This document shows, in pieces, positions 1-4,857 of a stretch of 8,699 nucleotides of DNA. A program made the position numbers and the translations under genes. The notes below the pieces were generated by a model. That model was not told where the DNA came from. It made no database searches and saw only the letters and a program-made list of their open reading frames with translations. Positions within the stretch are counted from its first letter, which is position 1. Every line of letters begins with the position of its first letter. The stretch is from an uncultured Desulfovibrio sp. (GTDB lineage Bacteria; Desulfobacterota; Desulfovibrionia; Desulfovibrionales; Desulfovibrionaceae). The stretch covers positions 1 to 8,699 of the forward strand of contig CAMWTD010000080.1 in assembly GCA_947177085.1 (NCBI GenBank). The letters are read 5' to 3'.

Positions 1-159
1 CTGGCTGGCGCGGCCCGTGAGCACGCGCTCCGAGGCCCGGGCCAGCTCCCCGGCGAGGCCGCCCCCGGCCTCGGCCCCCTTGGCTCCCTTGCGGCCGAAC
101 AGGCCGCCCAGCGCGCCCCCAACCACTGCGGAGAGCGCCTTGCCGAGCATCGCCCACAT
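1..159 (-). CDS. Small Gly/Ala-rich phage-associated protein, N-terminal part only
   Basis: Only the first 53 codons lie in the window; the frame stays open to base 1. I do not recognise the family. The start is ATG at 159-157, overlapping the stop of the endolysin gene by one base (TGATG), which indicates translational coupling; a G-rich stretch (AAGGGGGG) sits about 8 nt upstream. Residues 1-22 are hydrophobic and glycine-rich (MWAMLGKALSAVVGGALGGL), followed by a basic patch (FGRKGAKG) and another Gly/Ala-rich stretch before a more helical, charged segment. A membrane-active N-terminus next to an endolysin that lacks a signal peptide makes a holin or other lysis accessory a reasonable guess. 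Sequence similarity to a known holin was not seen, so this rests on position and composition. A structural phage protein is the main alternative. Confidence 0.6.
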   Translation of the reverse strand, partial: MWAMLGKALSAVVGGALGGLFGRKGAKGAEAGGGLAGELARASERVLTGRASQ

Positions 160-842
160 CAGAAGGCCCCCCTTTCCAGCTCGCCGAGATAGTCGGCGAG
201 GGCGGCCACGCGATTGCGCCAGCCCTGTAAAAAAGCCTTCATGGAGGGACGTCTCGCCGCCAGGTCGCGATAGAAGGCTTCGCGCCTGCGCAAGGATTGC
301 CGCGCCGCGCGGAAGGCCAGGTCCACATCGGCAAGCGCCGCAGCGAGCTCGCGCGTTTGCGGGCCCATGAGGCCGTCCTCGGCGATGGCGCTCCAGTGGT
401 CGAGCTCGGCCTCGCCCACCTGGTTCATGGCCTGCTGGAGCTGGCGCACGGCGCGGGCCGGGCCCATGTTCACGGCCGCGTCATAAAGGCTCACGCCAAG
501 CGGCAGGGGCAGCCGCGCGCAGCCGAGCTTGTCCCAGAAGTGGCGGCGGAAGAGCGCGGCGGCCTGGGCCTTGGTGCAGGCGCGGATATCGTCGGCGTCC
601 ACGTCGCCGTCCATGTCGAAATCCAGGGCCTGCCAGCCGCAGTCGCCCGCGGCCGGGCGCGCGCAGCCGTCGCAGCTTCGCGCGAGGCGCAGGCATTCCT
701 CCCGGGCCTCGCGGGCGAGGTCCTGCACCCAGCGCAGGGAAACCCCGTGATTGGTGAGGCCGCCCGGGTCGGCCGGATGGTCGGAAAGGCCGCCCTCCCA
801 GCGGGCGGTGAAAGCATGGGCCACGGAAAAGGCGTCGCGCAT
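159..842 (-). CDS. GH108-family phage endolysin (N-acetylmuramidase) with EF-hand-like insert
   Basis: This 227-aa protein probably cleaves peptidoglycan glycan strands during phage-type lysis. The N-terminus carries the glycoside hydrolase 108 signature: the catalytic-Glu motif E16-G-G, then D25-P-G-G-L-T-N-H-G33, the family's D-x-GG-x-TN-x-G block. Later, FW at 102-103 and YDAAVNMGP at 120-128 match the family's second conserved block leading into the C-terminal peptidoglycan-binding region. Between the halves is an insert with Cys50, 57, 60 and 68 and a calcium-loop-like sequence at 74-85 (D74, D76, D78-G79, D80, D82, D85). The start at 842 was chosen because GGGAG lies 5-6 nt upstream; the in-frame ATG at 854 has no ribosome binding site. 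No signal peptide is visible, so export would need a holin. The gene is coupled to the next one by a 1-base overlap and sits downstream of the Mor-type activator, matching the Mu lysis-gene position. Confidence 0.87.
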   Translation of the reverse strand: MRDAFSVAHAFTARWEGGLSDHPADPGGLTNHGVSLRWVQDLAREAREECLRLARSCDGCARPAAGDCGWQALDFDMDGDVDADDIRACTKAQAAALFRRHFWDKLGCARLPLPLGVSLYDAAVNMGPARAVRQLQQAMNQVGEAELDHWSAIAEDGLMGPQTRELAAALADVDLAFRAARQSLRRREAFYRDLAARRPSMKAFLQGWRNRVAALADYLGELERGAF

Positions 843-1019
843 GGTTGCTCCCATAAGTGTGCAGAGGGTGAAAGTCTGGGCTGCCGCCCGTCGCGGCGCC
901 CGTGGGAGCACAGTGCCAAAAAGCGGCCGCGCCGTAAGAGTGAAGTCTTTCACCAGCGGCAAATCCCCGGACGGGGCTGCTTTTCCGCCATGGGGAAGGC
1001 CGGCCGCACGCGCGGGCGC
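843..1019 (-). promoter_or_regulatory. Probable control region of the lysis operon, with TGAAAGTCT-type repeats
   Basis: This stretch lies between the activator's terminator and the endolysin start. It contains GGTGAAAGTCT on the + strand (867-877) and GGTGAAAGACT on the - strand (954-944), an inverted pair matching at 10 of 11 positions, plus an overlapping variant AGTGAAGTCT at 939-948 (+). Mor/C-type activators of Mu bind dyads just upstream of promoters that lack a good -35 box, and none is visible here. The assignment as an activator-binding promoter is inferred from position and repeats; no transcription start can be fixed. Confidence 0.35.
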
Positions 1020-1046
1020 AAAAAAAGCCCGCATTCCTGCGGGCTT
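1020..1046 (-). terminator. Intrinsic terminator after the Mor-type activator gene
   Basis: Read on the - strand, this is AAGCCCGC, loop AGGAAT, GCGGGCTT, continuing into a run of seven T (1026-1020). An 8-bp GC-rich stem plus U-tract is a textbook Rho-independent terminator. It starts about 25 nt after the activator's stop codon, so the early leftward operon ends here and the endolysin needs its own promoter. Confidence 0.88.
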
Positions 1047-1070
1047 GGCAATTTCTCTGGGATTGTGTTT

Positions 1071-1748
1071 TCAGGGCTGTTTCCGTGCCGGCGCGGCGTC
1101 CTTTTCTCCCCGGCGCGCGCGGCCCCCGGCCTCCCGGGGGAGTGCGCGGAGCACCTGCGCGGCCCTGGGGGCTTCGGCCGTGGTCTTGAGGATCTGCCAG
1201 ATGCGCCGGTCGGACAGGGAATAGCGCCCGGCCAGCGCGGCCACGGCGCTCACGCTGCTCATGCCGGCCGCCGTGGCCCGGCTGAAGGCCCGGATGATTT
1301 CCTGCTGCCGCAGGCGTGAGAGCAGGCCGCCGCAGGTGGGCACATAGACTTCCGTGCCGCCGAGGGCGGCGCACAGGCGGGTGAGGGCGCGCGGGCCCAG
1401 GCGGCGGCGCAGGGCGTGGCCTTCTGGCGGCACGGCAACGGGGATGCGGAGGGTGCGGCCGCCATATTCCGCGAGCACGCGCCGCAAAAGGCGCATATCG
1501 CCCAGGGCCCGCCAGAGCAGGCGCGCCCCCTCGGGCAGATGCGGCAGGAGTTCCTCCCATTGCGTGAGCTCCGCCGCGTCCCCAGCGGGTGCGCCCCAGC
1601 CGGCGCGCGGCCGCGGGGAGCGCCGCTTGCGCCCACCGCCCGGCGCGGCGGACGCGCCATAGGCGGCCCGTGGCCCCGACGCGGGGACCAGCCCCGCGCC
1701 CGGAAGCGGCTTCGCGCCGTTGCCCGTACTCCGCTCACTGCACCACAT
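1071..1748 (-). CDS. Mor/C-family transcription activator of Mu-like phage
   Basis: This 225-aa protein resembles the Mu middle-operon regulator Mor, which activates middle and late promoters as a dimer. The Mor core spans about residues 62-188: a helical segment (WEELLPHLPEGARLLWRALG), the EYGGRTLRIPV strand at 94-104, the GP-x-ALTRLCAALGG block ending in EVYVP (119-137), and a helix-turn-helix at about 165-188 (SVSAVAALAGRYSLSDRRIW). It is longer than Mu Mor (about 130 aa), with about 60 extra N-terminal residues rich in Gly, Pro and Arg and a basic C-terminal tail of about 35 residues. The ATG at 1748 was chosen because GGAGG lies 6 nt upstream; it overlaps the preceding gene by 14 nt, so the two form one operon. 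By analogy it should switch on the endolysin and downstream genes to the left. Confidence in the family is high; the targets are inferred. Confidence 0.87.
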   Translation of the reverse strand: MWCSERSTGNGAKPLPGAGLVPASGPRAAYGASAAPGGGRKRRSPRPRAGWGAPAGDAAELTQWEELLPHLPEGARLLWRALGDMRLLRRVLAEYGGRTLRIPVAVPPEGHALRRRLGPRALTRLCAALGGTEVYVPTCGGLLSRLRQQEIIRAFSRATAAGMSSVSAVAALAGRYSLSDRRIWQILKTTAEAPRAAQVLRALPREAGGRARRGEKDAAPARKQP

Positions 1749-1965
1749 GGCTCGCCTCCACCGGCGCGGCCAGCGGCAAGGGCAGGGGCCCCGGGCCGCC
1801 GCTTCCCCGCCCTCCCGGCTCCCCTGCCGCCTCACGGGCGGCAAGGCGCGCCAAAAGGCGCAGATGCCGCTCGGCCAGGCGCAAGGCCGGGGCGTTGCGG
1901 GTACATGATTCCAACTCCTTCAGGACGGCGCACACGGCGCGCAGCCCTTCACACATCTCCTGCAT
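1735..1965 (-). CDS. Small unknown protein, first gene of the early leftward operon
   Basis: This predicted 76-aa protein matches no family I recognise. The ATG at 1965 has a purine-rich ribosome binding site (AGGGGGA) a few bases upstream, and the stop lies inside the start of the Mor-type gene, a 14-nt overlap typical of phage operons. Residues 1-48 look helical and charged (MQEMCEGLRAVCAVLKELES, later AERHLRLLARLAAREAA), with Cys5, 12 and 21. Residues 50-70 are Gly/Pro-rich and probably disordered. Being the first gene opposite the repressor, it occupies the place of Ner/Cro-type early regulators, but no helix-turn-helix is apparent, so no function is assigned. That it is translated rests on the RBS, the overlap and its operon position. 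Confidence 0.6.
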   Translation of the reverse strand: MQEMCEGLRAVCAVLKELESCTRNAPALRLAERHLRLLARLAAREAAGEPGGRGSGGPGPLPLPLAAPVEASHVVQ

Positions 1966-2218
1966 GGGATCCCCCTTGCTGTTTTCCCTTGCCCGGACGG
2001 CCGCCCATCCCGCAAGGAAAAGTTGCAGGAAAGCCGGCGCGCCCGGGTGCGCCCCAAGCCTTGCGCTTTGGCTTTTGGCGGTATAGTCTGCTTCTGCCGG
2101 GACGGCGTGGATGAGTATTCTCAAACTTTTCCTTTTTTTGCAAAAGAAAAATTTGTAACTTTTCCATATGGTTTGCGCCAAACCCGCCCGGGCCTTGAGA
2201 AAAAAAAACGGATATCCT
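1966..2218. promoter_or_regulatory. Divergent promoter/operator region between repressor and activator operon
   Basis: This region separates divergent genes and changes from GC-rich to strongly AT-rich at 2111-2220. A leftward promoter candidate is TTGCAA (2143-2138), 18 bp, AATACT (2119-2114). A rightward candidate is TTGCGC (2061-2066), 15 bp, TATAGT (2082-2087). A 9-bp direct repeat AACTTTTCC occurs at 2124-2132 and 2157-2165, 33 bp apart (about three helical turns), flanking the palindrome TTTTGCAAAA (2136-2145). The leftward -35 and -10 boxes sit within or next to these elements, as expected if the S24 repressor shuts off the activator operon. The motifs are seen directly; their roles are inferred. 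The repressor's own RBS is weak (CGGAT, about 5 nt before its ATG). Confidence 0.5.
2124..2165. repeat. Candidate operators: direct repeat AACTTTTCC x2 around TTTTGCAAAA palindrome
   Basis: The two exact 9-bp copies are at 2124-2132 and 2157-2165, in the same orientation. The perfect 10-bp palindrome is at 2136-2145 and extends imperfectly to 2133-2148. They lie next to the repressor gene and over the predicted leftward promoter. Repressor binding is inferred. Confidence 0.55.
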
Positions 2219-2896
2219 ATGAACCCCGCAACGCCCTCCGCCCAGGCTTCGGCCTTTGCCGCGCGCCTGCGCCAGCGCCGCGCCCAGCTCGGCCTGCGCA
2301 AGCCGGACCTGGCCACGGCCGTGGGCGTGAGCCTGACCACCATCCAGCAATATGAAAACGGCCAGTTTCCCCGCGGGGAGCTGGCCATGCGCCTTGCCGA
2401 CACCCTGCGCTGCACCCTGGACTGGCTTCTGGCCGGCCGCGGCGACCCCGAGGGGGGCATCGTGGACACCCCGGAAACGCGCCTGGTCATGGTTCCCATG
2501 GTGGAGGCCCGGCTTTCGGCCGGCACGGGCAGCTTCGAGACCGGGGGGGAGGTGCTCAGGCACTACGCCTTCCGCTGGGATTTCCTGCGGCGCAAGGGCA
2601 ATCCCGCGCGCATGGCGCTGTTGCGCGTTTCCGGCGACAGCATGGAGCCGCTTATCCGCAACAACGACGTGGTGCTCATCGACCAGTCGCAGAACGACCC
2701 CATTCCCGGCCGCATCTACGCCGTGGGCGTGGAGGACATGGTCTACCTGAAGACGGTCAACGCCATGCCGGGCAAGATCATCCTCACGAGCGTCAATGAA
2801 GCCTATGCGCCCATCGAGGCCCCCACGGACGAGCAACTGGCCGACCTTGTGCGCATCATCGGCCGCGCCGTGTGGGTGGGCCGCGAACTGGAATAG
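2219..2896 (+). CDS. LexA/CI-like phage repressor (XRE helix-turn-helix plus S24 peptidase)
   Basis: This 225-aa protein is a lysogeny-type repressor. Residues 12-70 form an XRE helix-turn-helix (RLRQRRAQLGLRKPDLATAV, then TTIQQYENGQFPR). The C-terminal S24 domain keeps the serine-lysine dyad: Ser141 in SGDSMEP and Lys178 in VYLKTV, 37 residues apart as in LexA. Ala101-Gly102 in RLSAGTG is a plausible self-cleavage bond, so the protein probably keeps RecA-stimulated autocleavage and would respond to DNA damage. The ATG at 2219 was preferred over an in-frame ATG at 2168 because it places the helix-turn-helix at the usual distance from the N-terminus, although its RBS is weak. It is divergent from the Mor-type operon, which it probably represses. 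A metazoan-style or host LexA is less likely because the domain lengths and context are those of CI/PrtR-type phage repressors. Confidence 0.92.
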   Translation: MNPATPSAQASAFAARLRQRRAQLGLRKPDLATAVGVSLTTIQQYENGQFPRGELAMRLADTLRCTLDWLLAGRGDPEGGIVDTPETRLVMVPMVEARLSAGTGSFETGGEVLRHYAFRWDFLRRKGNPARMALLRVSGDSMEPLIRNNDVVLIDQSQNDPIPGRIYAVGVEDMVYLKTVNAMPGKIILTSVNEAYAPIEAPTDEQLADLVRIIGRAVWVGRELE

Positions 2897-3224
2897 GCGC
2901 TTTGCCTTTCCATAAACCCTGATGTACATCTTTCAGGCAGATGTGGCGATGGAAACGCAGTCTGGGCCTGCCCGCTGCCCTGTAATGCCGAAATTATCCG
3001 TCAAAAACAGCCTTTTTGGTGCTTGCTGCGTCAGAGAAAAATTTTCTTGGTCGAGTACTTAAGTACACTCCCTGCGAAAATTTTTATCTTCCTTGCAAGC
3101 ACCAAAAAATCTTATTTTTTAGGATTCTTCCGGCACTCGCATCCGTCTTCCGCTTCGCTCCAGACGGAATCTGGAATTTTCCTTGCCACAGACCTGCAAG
3201 CGGACTTTTCACCCGGAGCCATAT
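2897..3224. other. Non-coding junction between phage block and lar operon
   Basis: No gene is supported in these 328 bases. Visible structures are a perfect palindrome GATGTACATC (2921-2930); a hairpin ACATCT/AGATGT (2926-2931 with 2939-2944); the large nested palindrome at 3013-3108; and a hairpin TCCGTCT/AGACGGA (3142-3148 with 3162-3168) with GATTC/GAATC outside it (3123-3127 with 3167-3171). The segment 3000-3120 is much richer in A/T than the flanking genes. The right end of the phage-derived block presumably falls here, but no target-site duplication or TGT...ACA end could be assigned. The larB promoter should also be here; none is convincing. Confidence 0.6.
3013..3108. repeat. 96-bp nested inverted repeat (cruciform/hairpin-forming)
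   Basis: The outer arms TTTTTGGTGCTTGC (3013-3026) and GCAAGCACCAAAAA (3095-3108) are perfect 14-bp complements. The inner arms at 3033-3046 and 3076-3089 match at 13 of 14 positions. The centre is a perfect 12-bp palindrome GTACTTAAGTAC (3055-3066). The outer and central repeats share the same axis (between 3060 and 3061), and the inner arms are offset by half a base. An A-run (3003-3007) and a T-run (3115-3120) extend the symmetry. It could be a transcription barrier, a protein-binding site or a small mobile palindromic element. Confidence 0.85.
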
Positions 3225-3899
3225 ATGGATGCACAAAAAGCCGGGAATCTCCCCGGCATCCTTTTTGACCATGCCCGGCGCGCGCGCATCGGGCTCCCCG
3301 AGGCCGTGTTTTGCGAGGGCAAGCCCATGGAGGCGCTGATCGCGCTTTTGCGGCGCTTCCCGCGCGGCTCGGGCGAGGCCATCCTGTTCACGCGGCTTGC
3401 GCCGGACATCTTCGCCGCCATCCCGGAAGACGTGCGCAGCGGCTATGACTATGACCCGGTCTCGCGCACGGCCATCGGCGAGCGCCTGCCGGAACGCGGC
3501 GGCGCGAGCGTGGCCGTGGTCTCCGCCGGGGCGGCAGACGCGCCCGTGGCCCGGGAGGCCGCGCGCACCCTGTACTATCTCGGCATACCGCACACCTTGT
3601 TCGAGGACTGCGGCGTGGCGGGACTGTGGCGGCTCACCGAGCGCCTGCCGCACATCAACGCGCACCGGGCGGTCATCGCCGTGGCGGGCCTCGAGGGCGC
3701 GCTCGCCAGCGTGCTCGGGGGCCTCACGCCGCTCCCGGTCTTCGCCGTGCCCACATCCGTGGGCTATGGCGTGGCGCGCGAGGGCGCGGCCGCCCTTTCC
3801 GGGATGCTGGCAAGCTGCGCGCCGGGCGTGGCGGTGCTCAATATCGACAACGGCTACGGGGCTGCCTGCGCGGCCGCCCGGGTGGTGAACCTCGCATGA
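3225..3899 (+). CDS. larB: LarB, pyridinium-3,5-biscarboxylic acid mononucleotide synthase
   Basis: LarB carboxylates and hydrolyses nicotinic acid adenine dinucleotide to give the biscarboxylated mononucleotide, the first step towards the nickel-pincer nucleotide cofactor of lactate racemase-type enzymes. This 224-aa protein has the family N-terminal block D15-x-x-R-R-A-R-I-G-L-P-E-A-V-F-C-E-G and a PurE-like C-terminal domain with FEDCGVAGL (126-134), VAGLEGAL (153-160), PVFAVPTSVGYG (171-182), SCAPG (197-201) and NIDNGYGAA (206-214). Glu157 and Cys198 are 41 residues apart and appear to correspond to the active-site Glu and Cys known in Lactobacillus LarB. The ATG at 3225 has GGAG 6 nt upstream; an upstream in-frame TTG at 3183 lacks comparable support. 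The stop overlaps the larC start (ATGA). larE and a LarA-type enzyme are not in the window. Confidence 0.94.
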   Translation: MDAQKAGNLPGILFDHARRARIGLPEAVFCEGKPMEALIALLRRFPRGSGEAILFTRLAPDIFAAIPEDVRSGYDYDPVSRTAIGERLPERGGASVAVVSAGAADAPVAREAARTLYYLGIPHTLFEDCGVAGLWRLTERLPHINAHRAVIAVAGLEGALASVLGGLTPLPVFAVPTSVGYGVAREGAAALSGMLASCAPGVAVLNIDNGYGAACAAARVVNLA

Positions 3900-4768
3900 C
3901 GCACGAACACGAACATCCGCACGGCCATGCCCTTCACGGGCATGAACACTCCCACGACCACGCCCCGCATGGCCGCGTGCTCACCATCCGCAGCCATTCC
4001 GGCCTTTCGGGCGACATGCTGCTCACCGGGCTTGCGCTCATGAACGCGGCCGCGGATACGGAAGCCGCCGGGGGCGCGCCCGTGGGGACAGCCGCTCTTG
4101 TGGACGCGGCCAATGGCCTGCTGACGGAGCTTTTGGCCCCGCTCGCCGCGGCCGTGCCCGCGCTCGGGGGCTGCCTCGCCATCACCCGCAAGGAGGTGGG
4201 CGGCATCGGCGGCTGGCACGCGCAAGTGACGCTTCCCGAGGCGCACGAGCACCGAACCCTCGCGCACATCCGCGATATCATCGCGGCATCGGGCCTCGCC
4301 CCGGGCGCGCGCGAGCTGGCGCAGGCGTGCTTCGGACTGCTCGGCCGCTGCGAGGCCGAGGTGCATGGCAAGAGCCCGGACGACGTCTGCTTTCACGAAG
4401 TGGGCGCGCTCGACAGCATCCTCGACATCTGCCTCGCCTGCGGCCTGTATGACCGCCTCGCGCCCGCGCGCTTCGTGGTGGGGCCCCTGCCGCTGGCCGA
4501 CGGCAGCGTTCATTGCGCCCACGGGCACATCCCCGCGCCCGCCCCGGCCGTGCTTGCCCTGCTTTCCGGCGTGCCCGTGCGCCCCTTCGCGGGCGACGCG
4601 GCTGCCGGGGAGCTCGTCACGCCCACGGCCATCGCCCTGTTGCGCGCCTTCGGCTGCGATTTCGGCCCCTGGCCCGCCTTTCGCGTCACGGCCACGGCGC
4701 TCGTCTACGGAAGCAAGGTCTTCCCGGACACGGCCAACGGCGCGGTGTTTGCCGTGGGCCTGGCCTGA
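3896..4768 (+). CDS. larC: LarC-type nickel-insertion protein lacking the LarC2 domain, His-rich N-terminus
   Basis: LarC inserts nickel into the sulfur-bearing pincer nucleotide in a CTP-dependent reaction. This 290-aa protein carries the LarC1 half: SGLSGDMLL (35-43), HEHRTLAHI (117-125), AEVHGKSPDDVCFHEVGALD (154-173), CAHGHIPAPAP (207-217) and GELVTPTA (238-245). It ends in YGSKVFPDTANGAVFAV, matching the last conserved stretch of LarC1. Full LarC proteins are usually about 400 aa; the C-terminal LarC2 (CTP-binding) domain is absent, and only 89 nt separate the stop from the convergent gene, so it is not hidden in another frame downstream. The first 25 residues hold 11 histidines, a probable nickel-binding or storage segment. 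Some consensus positions differ (R-S-H-S-G where D-C-F-S-G is usual; TPTA where TPTG is usual). It begins at an ATGA overlap with larB and is probably translationally coupled. Family membership is firm; activity without LarC2 is uncertain. Confidence 0.88.
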   Translation: MTHEHEHPHGHALHGHEHSHDHAPHGRVLTIRSHSGLSGDMLLTGLALMNAAADTEAAGGAPVGTAALVDAANGLLTELLAPLAAAVPALGGCLAITRKEVGGIGGWHAQVTLPEAHEHRTLAHIRDIIAASGLAPGARELAQACFGLLGRCEAEVHGKSPDDVCFHEVGALDSILDICLACGLYDRLAPARFVVGPLPLADGSVHCAHGHIPAPAPAVLALLSGVPVRPFAGDAAAGELVTPTAIALLRAFGCDFGPWPAFRVTATALVYGSKVFPDTANGAVFAVGLA

Positions 4769-4790
4769 GTCCCTTTCCCGCCCAAGATGC

Positions 4791-4829
4791 AAGCGCGCCG
4801 GGCAGGTTTTGGACCTGTCCGGCGCGCTT
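4791..4829. terminator. Bidirectional terminator between convergent larC and alcohol dehydrogenase
   Basis: A 17-bp stem pairs AAGCGCGCCGGGCAGGT (4791-4807) with ACCTGTCCGGCGCGCTT (4813-4829), with one G-T wobble and a 5-nt loop. It lies 22 nt after the larC stop and 28 nt after the stop of the opposite gene. T-rich tails are short on both sides (CTTCGTTC rightward, CTTGCATCTT leftward), so it relies on stem strength. Its position suits both transcripts. Confidence 0.82.
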
Positions 4830-4857
4830 CGTTCAAAAGCCGTGCGGCGCTGGCCGC

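Noticed and set aside
297..1319. 340-codon open frame on the + strand opposite the endolysin and activator
   Set aside because: It crosses the minus-strand terminator and has no motif; the opposite strand carries recognised GH108 and Mor domains.
2168..2218. Upstream ATG extending the repressor by 17 residues
   Set aside because: No ribosome binding site is visible and the extra residues precede the normal position of the helix-turn-helix; given the weak RBS at 2219 it is not fully excluded.
2195..2223. TTGAGA, 17 bp, TATGAA as a promoter for the repressor
   Set aside because: The -10 box would overlap the repressor start codon, so transcripts would begin inside the gene.
2921..2944. Hairpin GATGTACATC / ACATCT-AGATGT as the repressor's terminator
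   Set aside because: The stem is short and AT-containing, with no T-run after it.
3183..3224. Upstream TTG start extending LarB by 14 residues
   Set aside because: The ATG at 3225 has a well-placed GGAG, and the extension does not resemble LarB N-termini.
2897..3224. Phage attachment site or tRNA at the right edge of the phage block
   Set aside because: No tRNA-like cloverleaf, integrase or convincing target duplication was found; the left end is outside the window, so a match could not be tested.
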